From assembly GCF_014356525.2 (NCBI RefSeq), contig NC_052518.1, positions 31,639,464 through 31,703,463 on the forward strand: 64,000 nucleotides of DNA, given 5' to 3'. Of this stretch, positions 56,684-64,000 are shown piece after piece. Each line of letters starts with the position of its first letter. The stretch's first letter is position 1. Under the pieces are notes generated by a model that was given only the letters and a program-made list of their open reading frames with translations, searched no databases and was not told the DNA's origin. The position numbers and the translations under genes were made by a program. Source of the DNA: Nilaparvata lugens. Taxonomy: Eukaryota > Arthropoda > Insecta > Hemiptera > Delphacidae.

Positions 56684-56853
56684 GTTAAGTAAACGGAACA
56701 CGTGACATCCTTTTTAAAAAGATTTATTCAAGAAACAAACCGGCATAGTGACTGCCCAAAATACAGAAATGAGACAAAGAATCTTAATTACTAGAGCTTA
56801 TATACTATTCTAAGTGCTGTATCAGCTACTATACAATAACAATGGGTATAACT
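56683..56853 (-). repeat. 5' LTR of the provirus
   Basis: 171 bp, near-identical to 49452-49622. Read on the minus strand it runs from AGTTATACCC to CTTAACT and should carry promoter and polyadenylation signals. AATAAA-like AATAAATC (complement of GATTTATT) is visible near the gag side. Confidence 0.93.
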
Positions 56854-58148
56854 AATGACATACACCTCTATTATGCTTTCTCATCTGAGCTTAGACCTTC
56901 TAACCTATTACCATGTAAGTTTTTAATATGGAGATGCTTCCCATGTTACTTAAATGGAGTCACTTTTCCTCCCTAGAGAGTTTTTCTCTTTTTTACTACT
57001 GAGAGCGAAAAAGTGACACTTTAGTATTATGTTTCAGGGAGTAAAGTTAGTACTTTAGACAGTAGGTGGAGGAAAATGAAATTTCAAGCGATAACACCAA
57101 ATTGACATAGAAATATTTAAACAGGCAATTCACAGGGAATTAATTCCAACTAACGCCGATTAGGTACCTACAGATAGCTGTCTTCTAAAATTAGTTTTTG
57201 GTAAAAAAAATACAGAATTCAAAGTACAGTATGAGCTAAATATATGAATGAATTTCATCCATTAATAAAATAGAAAAGAGTATTTAGCTGATATTAGCAT
57301 TCAAAATTAGATTCTAATTTTTGAGGTTAGTTTTCAATCTTCTTTGTTTGCAGATAGCACAACACTGGCGACAGACAGAACATTTCTATGGCGCATGCGT
57401 GATGAATAGTCACTGCTTCAATAACATAACCTCACTTTTTTGCCATTTGTTTAGAATAATAATTTTAATAACATCACTGTCGGATAAATTACAGTGTTGC
57501 CGGATTGTGAAACCGTTAAAATCTTGGTTAGTTAACTGGAAAACTTAATCGGAATTAAAAACTAACCAATCTTTGTGGAACAGAAACGAATCAATAAAAC
57601 TAACGCTGATTTCGGCGTTAATGTCCATATTTAACAGACGTACGTGCAACTGGCCCATAGTTTTGAAACTTCGTTTTCCTTATGCAATGTTTAGGCCTAC
57701 ACGTGGCATGCATTATTAATTTTTCAGCTAGAACAGCTTTTTGAGACAAGTGCTAAATAAACGTCTACAGTTTCATCAATGCTGTATCAGCAATATGAAA
57801 ACGCATGCAGATAATAATATTAAGTAAATATATATCATGTCTTTGAATAATGGTGTTGATATTTACATGAAGAAATTCTCTTCCATTTTTATTTAATTAA
57901 AATTTTAAAATTATTCGAGCCCTGATAGAATGACTGACTCACTGTACAGTCAATCGAAAATTTTAATATAGGAATGAGGGGTATTTTGGCAAGCTGAGCA
58001 AAAAAATAAGGTCATATGCACCTTTTCGTTATATCTTCAAATGGAAAATGAGTTTTGTGGGTTGTCAAAACTCCCTCTGACAGGGAAACTATTCAACTTA
58101 TTCTATCTTTTAGTAAAATGAAAATGATCATCCATCCATCTATTATCT
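56854..58148. other. Probable host intron, right of the provirus
   Basis: AT-rich. Contains a degraded dispersed repeat (56935-57080, with TTTTCCTCCCTAGAGAGTTTTTCTC) related to one near 48930-49100. No exon or domain recognised. Confidence 0.5.
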
Positions 58149-58944
58149 TCTATACTATAATAAAGGAAAGAACTGGATTATACACGTTTACAGGTGTAAA
58201 GTATAGAAAAATTATGTTTGACGCATCATCACGTCTGAACTACTGGACTAATTAACTTGAAATTTTGCATATAGATTCTTGCTTAACCGAGGATGGTTAT
58301 AAACCTATTTCAAATTCTTCAATATTTGATTACATCAAGTTTTCAGTTTGTCAAGTTTTCAATTATTTGTCTGCTTTCAGTTGTTGTAAGGAAGCAGCAG
58401 AACATTTCTCTTAAAATAAAAATTAGAAGATAGGTATGATTGGGGATCCTTTTCAAATGATAAAAACAGGTTTTCCGCCGCACCCAAATTTTTTCAGCCA
58501 TTTTGGAACCGCCATTTTGAATCCAACTTCTTTTTTTAATTGAAAGGTGGTCATATGATACATGATTCCGATACAGGATTTCCAGAGAAAAGGTATGGTG
58601 GAAACCGCACATCGATATCTCAAACCTTTCAAAATTTATTCTCATTCATTTTCTTTATTATAGTATAGAATATGATAGATAGATGGATGATATATCCATC
58701 TATCTATCATCTTCTATACTATAATAGAGGAAAGAACTGGCTTTAACACGTATACACGTGTAGAGGATAGGAAAATTATGTTTGATGCATCATCACGTCT
58801 GAACTACCGTACTGATTTACTTGAAATGCTGCTTATAAATTCTTAATCAACCGAGGATTCTTATATGCCTATTTTCAATTCTTCTGGATTTCATTACGTC
58901 AAGTTTTAAAATAGACCCTTGCGAAGCACGGGTTACCTGCTAGT
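58149..58944. mobile_element. Helitron-like non-autonomous elements arranged around a large palindrome
   Basis: TCTATACTATAATAAAGG at 58149 and TCTATACTATAATAGAGG at 58714 each start similar sequences (GAAAGAACTGG, ACACGT, ATTATGTTTGA.GCATCATCACGTCTGAACTAC). The second ends with hairpin CCCTTGC-gaa-GCACGGG, then TTACCTGCTAG before T at 58944: the CTAG-T terminus and 3' hairpin of a Helitron. Between them, 58653-58729 is a near-perfect inverted repeat. No Rep or helicase is encoded, so any movement would depend on a partner. Confidence 0.7.
58653..58729. repeat. Near-perfect palindrome, arms of about 36 bp
   Basis: CTTTATTATAGTATAGAA...GATAGATAGATGGAT is followed, after about 5 bp, by its complement ATCCATCTATCTATC...CTTCTATACTATAATAGAG, with about two mismatches. 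It joins two Helitron-like 5' ends head to head and includes a (GATA)n-type core. Confidence 0.85.
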
Positions 58945-59639
58945 ATAACATAAGTACATAGCCTATTGAATTTGTTTGAAGATCTTCGATAATATTAATT
59001 ATTAATAAAACAATGCTAACAACGATCTTTGTTGTAGTCACTAACAACGATCTTTGTTGAAAATATTTTATAGTCTAATACGAGTGTTATCGAAGGTCGC
59101 AAAGAGTGAGATGAAGGAACAGGAGAGATACGCATATTTGTCAGAGGGAAAGAGAAGAAGTGAAGGAGAGGGAAGAAAGGTGTTTGGAATACAGGGTACA
59201 TGCAGCGAGGTGGCAATGTCGACCACACACTTCTAGATTCAACTATTCAAGAGCAATTTTCAAGTGTAAATAAAATAAATTAACATCATTGAATTAATAC
59301 TCTACAATATTATCTAGTTTCATGAACTCCTAACTTTAATGAAAATAGGTTGTCTGAATGAAACGGTATTAAGTTCATTAATTTTTCATTCCTATTAGTC
59401 TTCAGGGCAACTTTCAATATGATAGTTGACGGGTGTGACAATCCCGAGGACACCCAAGCAATTGGTGGATGCACTGTAGTTTGGCTTCAACATCAAGTGC
59501 TAAGGTGATGGGAAGGGTGACAGACATCTCATCATCATCTTAAGCATCCACTGCGGGAGGAGATATACATCTTAGAACATCCGAACTCTTACAGGAGAAA
59601 AATTGAGTTAGTGGAGTAAATGGAAAAATATAAAAAAAG
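58945..59639. other. Non-coding DNA before the degraded LINE
   Basis: CTAACAACGATCTTTGTTG is duplicated at about 59018-59036 and 59041-59059. The following purine-rich stretch has no domain. It may include the lost 5' end of the RTE-like pseudogene. Confidence 0.45.
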
Positions 59640-62335
59640 GTGATGGATCTGAGTGAAACAAGAAGAAAGGGAGTAGAAGAGAGAGTATTGGATGGAGGAT
59701 TATGTCATGCACTAATCAGGAATTTCAGAAGGAAGAAGAGCTAGTGGGGGGGGGGTTGCTGTAATCATGGATTAAGACACCAACACAAGAGTTGGAAGCT
59801 GGGAAGCAGTAAGTACTGAAATTATCAGAGTAGATCTTGATCTAGAAGAGGAAATCAGCATCATTCAAGTGTGACAGAAAAAATATGACTTCTGGTTGCA
59901 ACTGGATAGAGCGACCATCGAGGCTGAATAATCAAGGAAGCTGGTGGTGATGGAAGATTCCAATGTAAGAGTTGGATTAAATCAAGAGGATGGTCATGTA
60001 AGTATGGGAATGTTTGGTTGTGAAAGAGTGAAGAAGAATAATAATGGACTGAGACTGATTGAATACTCATCACAACATAATCTTCTCATCAGCAAAAGTT
60101 GGTTCATACACAAAAAAATTTATAAGATCACATTCGTGGCAGAAGGTAGGGCGGCTGAGAGTATGATTGATTTCATACTGTATCAGGGCAACCTCAGATA
60201 TGCTGTCAAGGATTCCAGTCTGCAGAGGAGCTGATGAAAACATGCAGAATAGTGATAATGATGTTGATGGCTTCTGGAATAGACTGAAAGATGTTATAAT
60301 AGCTGCTGATAAGGAAGTTTGTGGTGAGAAACGGCTGGGAAGGTTCAAAAAAAGGACAAGATGGTGGACGGAAGAAGTCAAGATGAAAGTGAAAGAGAAA
60401 ATTAAAGAAAGCTTACTGGGAGTATATGAAAACTAAAAGACGGGAGAAATACATAATAATTAATGTGTAGAAAAGAAATGATGCGAAAAGAACTTTAAAG
60501 TTAGCAAAAATAAAATCATGGCAAGATTTTCGTTAAAATTACAATAAATCATGGACAGAACAATGGTCTTTCATTCTAGAAAGCTGTGGAGTGTTTGACA
60601 GAAAGATACGGGAAGCGATTCAGAACAATAGTGGATGAAAAGAAAAGGTTGTTGTCACAAACAGAAGTACTTGATAGATGGAGAAGATACTATGAGAGAA
60701 AGTTTCAGATGGATAATTATTCAGAATGGATACGATCGACATGAGTTTGAGTAAATTGATTGAATAACAAGTGTCATCAGCAGATTGAAGGTAGTATGAT
60801 TTATTAAAGGACTGAAGGTTGGGAAAGCAGCAGGAGAGGATGGTATTGTACCAGAGTTAACAAAATAGGGAGGATATATCTCTGTAAATAAATTATTGGA
60901 TTTGATCAACCACACATTGCTGCAAGAGAGAGTCCCTATGCAGTGAAGAAAGAATATTATAATCCCAATTCATAAGAAGGGTCTCACCACTCAATGTGAT
61001 AACAACAGTAGAGCTGTATGCGTTACCCAGGTGGTCATGAAAATGTATACAGGCATACTCGAGAAAAGGCTGCACAAAGTGGTGGAAGAAGATTTGAAAG
61101 ATGAACAGGCGGCATTTAGATCAGGCGCACAGACTCAGGAGCATATCTCCCTCCTCCGTTTCAAGTATGAGATCAACATTTTTGGAGAAGAGAAGGAATG
61201 TGTATTCGGCCTTTCTGGATTTCAAGGCGGCTGCATTTGACACAGTTCAAATGAAGCTAATATGGACGGTGCTCAATAGAAAGAGAGTACCCACGAAGCT
61301 AATTAAAGCTTTTGTTATTGTGAATGAGGAAAAGGTAGCAAGGGTCCGCCCAGGGGGAGGAATGTCAGAGGAGTTTGTCATGGAAAAAGAGGTGAAACAG
61401 GGTGACAGCCTCAGCCCACTGCTGTTCATACTGGTTATGGATGAGATACATAAAACATGTAAGGGAAGGACACAAAATATGCTGGTGGGATACTGGAATA
61501 TGAGGCCAATTGTCACAAGAGCTCTCTTGTATGCTGATGATATTGTCCTTATTTGCGACATGCGACACAAGACAAAATTACAACAGTCTGTAACTGAATG
61601 TGCAGAGTAGTTGAAATTGAGGCAAACGATTCTCATTGTAAAGAAAAGTAAGGTCATTGCTGTGTCAAAGGGGATGAGAGATAATGTGCAAGTTATGGTG
61701 GATGGAGAGGAGATGGAACAGGTAGCGAAATACTAATTATTCAGTGTGCTCAGAGGATGAGAGAATAGATAGCGAGGTGCTCAACAGAGTGAGAAGAGAG
61801 CTGCCGCCTATTATGCAACAGAAGATTGTATAATTGGAAAAAGAAAACCTGATACAAATATGAAGAATCAATATATCAGACAGTTAATGAACTTCTATTA
61901 CTGTATGGAAGTGAAAGCTGGAAAATGAAATCACCTCATGAAAACAAGATGAGGAGTTGAGGACTAAAGAAATGAAGTGACATAGGAAAACTTTTGGAAA
62001 GACAAGAAGGGATAGAGTAAGGAATACTAGAATGAGGGAAGAAGAGGGCATGAAAGACGTCAGTGAAAGGAAACAAATGAGGTATGGACATGTACAGCGA
62101 ATGGAGGATGATTGCAAGTATGTTAATGTGTTAATGTGAGAGTGCAATGAAGGAGAGCTGTGGGACGTCCAATGACATTCATATGAGGATCAGATTGAGG
62201 ATATAGGACAAAGAAGAGGAAAGGCTGTTTCAGAGATGAAGAGGATAGCAATGGATAGGGAATCATGGAAGAAATGGAATGAGGCTACCCCAACGCTTTA
62301 ATGGCACACTGGGGGAGGCAAAGGAGAAGAAGAAG
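59640..62335 (+). pseudogene. Degraded RTE-like endonuclease-reverse transcriptase
   Basis: Scattered plus-strand frames keep the order of a LINE ORF. A damaged endonuclease runs from GGGGVAVI near 59745 through ERVKKNNNGLRLIEY to SMIDFILYQG near 60180. A basic linker has KKRTRWWTEEVK near 60350. RT pieces include GKAAGEDGIVPEL (about 60820), MKMYTGILEKRLHKV, DEQAAFRSG, EVKQGDSLSPLLFIL (about 61400) and LLYADDIVLICDM (about 61530), followed by a C-terminal DRESWKKWNEATPTL-type ending near 62300. Many stops and shifts. It differs enough from the copy at 33-36 kb to be another family. It sits inside the presumed host intron. Confidence 0.8.
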
Positions 62336-63628
62336 AATTTATTCCTATTAACGTTTGTTGCTAAATAAATATGGAATTCTTCTTCCACTTTAGCCTACCG
62401 CTTTTATTTTCATATGATATGTTCATGTCATAATTTATATCTGTCATGAAAATTCTATTAAGAGTTTAGCGAAATTAGTTTTAGTTCCTGGACTGAATCA
62501 TTTTATTGAGAAAGGGGTTGTCCAAATCAGATTGAATCATGTTTATCAATTTATTTCTATTTAATTTTGCTACTTATATAAACTTTTTCTACATTTAGTT
62601 TACTGTTTTTTTATCTGTAATTTATTATTTTCATATAAGAATTTATATGTACATGAATTATCAGCAAGCGCTGATTTTGAGTTGCATTCTTTGATTTCAA
62701 AGTCGGAATAATTTATGTTCTCGAAAACTTGTTTGGAAATTTCAACGAATATGAGCGATGTAAAATTTTTCACATTCGTTATATTATAAAATGTTATAAA
62801 TTCCAGATTTTTTAAAGAGATCTTATTCCATTTTTATATTATTTTGAGTTCTTCCTTATTAATTCAAAAGTATTTTTTTTATTGTTCTGTATCCTAAATT
62901 GAACTTATTTCATGTGATTTTTTTCTAATTATTGCTTTATCAAGAGTGGTGTTTCATTTGAATACATTTGTATGGTACACAAATATATTCATTATTTTCA
63001 GAATTTCAAACATTATTTTGTAATCTATTTTGTTCACCTTTTTGCTTGTGTATCATCTTACCAATAATTTTGATGTAATATCCATTTGTTACTGCAAAAT
63101 GTATAATTCTTATTTCTTCATCATAATTTTCTTTTATCATAGGAGTATTCAGTAAGCTAAATTGTGAAAGAATAATTTTATATTTATACAGCAACAAAAT
63201 TGAATAGGAATAAATCAATGAACTTGATTCAGTTTGATTTAGACACATTTTCAGTAAAGTTTCGCAGTTCATGAAACTAAATCCTATGGATGGTTATCAT
63301 ATGAACATAAACTAGCATTAATTCAATGCTGATTATTTATTTTAGTAACACTTGAAAATTGCTCTTGAAGAGTTGAAACAAGTAGTGTTGCAATAAAATA
63401 AATAAAACTTGATCATTTTGATCGTGTTTAGATAATTGGCAGCCCAGAAGAGAAGAGTAAATATTGAACTATTGTATTATTATCTGCATTATTCATTCAT
63501 CAATTAATTTTCGATCTTAACATAAATTTACTGTATTTTGAGCTGTAACTTTTGATTAAATATTTATTACTAACAATCTTGGTACTTTTGATAATTTATT
63601 ATTTATTATACTTGACATTTTCACTCAC
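62336..63628. other. AT-rich probable intron
   Basis: T-rich sequence with no domain-bearing frame. It ends at the donor of the Ig exon, which lies at 63623-63628 on the minus strand (GTGAGT). Confidence 0.5.
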
Positions 63629-63773
63629 TCTCTGGTACTGGACCTGTTGAAATTATAACCTCATATTCTGCGTCTCCATATTGATTCGACGCTTTTATTC
63701 TGTATTCCTTGTTGAAATCGTCCTTTGTCAATGGAGATATGACCAGTGTTGTCTCCCACATATGTTTAGATTC
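63629..63773 (-). CDS. Host exon encoding the second half of an immunoglobulin-like domain (partial gene)
   Basis: A 145-nt minus-strand exon runs between an acceptor (GCATTTCAG before 63773) and donor GTGAGTG (after 63629). It encodes ESKHMWETTLVISPLTKDDF, then NKEYRIKASNQYGDAEYEV and IISTGPVPE. The pattern L.I..L...D...EY...ASN.YG......V matches strands E to G of an I-set Ig domain, where D...Y is the tyrosine corner; the Cys before ASN is replaced (RIKASN), so the usual disulphide partner is missing. It begins in phase 0 and ends in phase 1. The transmembrane exon at 47895-48008 starts in phase 1 on the same strand, so the two could be joined across an intron of about 15.6 kb. Gene identity not assigned. 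Confidence 0.7.
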
Positions 63774-63881
63774 CTGAAATGCATACAGCAAATTGGAACA
63801 TTTCAAAATATGCTGGAAAATTTAATTGAAATCTCACTAGAAATCACTGAAATGCTTTACGCAAGATACGCTTATAGAGTT

Positions 63882-64000
63882 ACTAGCCGTCAGGCTCGCT
63901 TCGCTCGCCATATCCGTCTAGCCGGCGGCTCCGCCCCCTAGACCCCCGACTGGATCGTCCAGAAATGAGATCAGCGGGCTCGCTTTGCTCGCCTGCATTT
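63882..64000 (-). mobile_element. 3' end of a Helitron on the minus strand, runs off the window
   Basis: Read on the minus strand, the sequence ends GGCGAGCGAAGCGAGCCTGACGGCTAG followed by host T: a perfect GC-rich hairpin (plus 63893-63909) about 6 nt before CTAG, the hallmark of Helitron 3' termini. A similar GGCTCGCTTTGCTCGCC lies at 63977-63993. The interior (CGGCGGCTCCGCCCCCTAGACCCC) is GC-rich, unlike the surroundings. No coding part is in view. Confidence 0.75.

Larger units (their letters stand above)
49452..56853 (-). mobile_element. Endogenous errantivirus-like LTR retrotransposon with gag, pol and env
   Basis: It is 7.4 kb on the minus strand: 5' LTR (56683-56853), tRNA-Lys-type primer site, leader with splice donor, gag, pol (protease, RT, RNase H, integrase), env with splice acceptor, polypurine tract and 3' LTR. 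The LTRs are about 98% identical, implying a fairly recent insertion. Flanks share only AAT (49449-49451 and 56854-56856), whereas gypsy relatives usually duplicate 4 bp, so one flank may have mutated. It lies between two exons of a minus-strand host gene, in the same orientation. Pol carries a frameshift in the integrase region; gag and env are open. Confidence 0.95.

Noticed and set aside
56435..56701. Small frames on both strands in the proviral leader
   Set aside because: They overlap the primer site and untranslated leader; no homology, and the GC-richer leader is open by chance.
59054..59236. Lys/Arg/Glu-rich frame near 59.1 kb
   Set aside because: Purine-rich low complexity, no domain, no splice signals.

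Overview
The window is AT-rich, repeat-dense, intron-bearing animal DNA. The mix of non-LTR retrotransposons (Jockey-like, RTE-like), a Penelope-like element, an env-bearing gypsy/errantivirus-type LTR element, Helitron-like ends and a Maverick/Polinton points to an arthropod, most likely an insect. The style of the repeats suggests Hemiptera such as a planthopper, but that is inference only. There is no operon structure. Nearly all coding capacity belongs to mobile elements.

Layout. 1-16 kb: a broken Jockey-like EN-RT gene (995-3590) whose 3' tail lies 5.6 kb further on (9341-9455), each piece bordered by the same 87-bp stretch; dispersed repeats; a 122-bp-period satellite (10.26-11.05 kb); two 5'-truncated RT fragments (12.2-13.0 kb minus, 15.07-15.88 kb plus). 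16037-29671: a Maverick/Polinton with 0.6-0.7 kb terminal inverted repeats and a perfect 6-bp target duplication (AACAAT), inserted in the 3' UTR of the second RT fragment. 29.8-31.3 kb: a pair of 223-bp LTR-like repeats around a non-coding interior. 32.4-36 kb: a Penelope GIY-YIG fragment abutting an RTE-like pseudogene on the opposite strand. 37.5-38 kb: Helitron-like repeat. 40.6-45.85 kb: a nearly complete Jockey-like element (PHD-finger ORF1, EN-RT ORF2) with three lesions. 47.9-63.8 kb: two host exons on the minus strand (the second half of an Ig domain, and a transmembrane segment), both ending or starting in phase 1. They look like parts of one immunoglobulin-superfamily receptor or adhesion gene. 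Between them lie an LTR provirus in the same orientation (49452-56853, gag-pol-env), Helitron-like palindromes and another RTE-like pseudogene. The window ends in the 3' terminus of a minus-strand Helitron.

How the Polinton genes fit together. The plus strand carries protein-primed DNA polymerase B (replication), RVE integrase with chromodomain-like tail (insertion), packaging ATPase, a conserved Polinton protein of unknown function and a coiled-coil repeat protein. The minus strand carries penton (single jelly-roll), major capsid protein and an unusual protein with a BIR-like zinc-finger end. The two strands diverge from a point hidden by a 100-N assembly gap. No maturation protease was recognised. 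Polymerase, major capsid and one conserved protein carry a stop or frameshifts, so this copy looks recently inserted (intact target duplication) but defective, unless some lesions are assembly errors.

The provirus is structurally complete: 171-bp LTRs, tRNA-Lys-type primer site, polypurine tract, a splice donor before gag, an acceptor directly before env, and a candidate -1 slippery site at the gag/pol overlap. Its pol has a frameshift in the integrase region.
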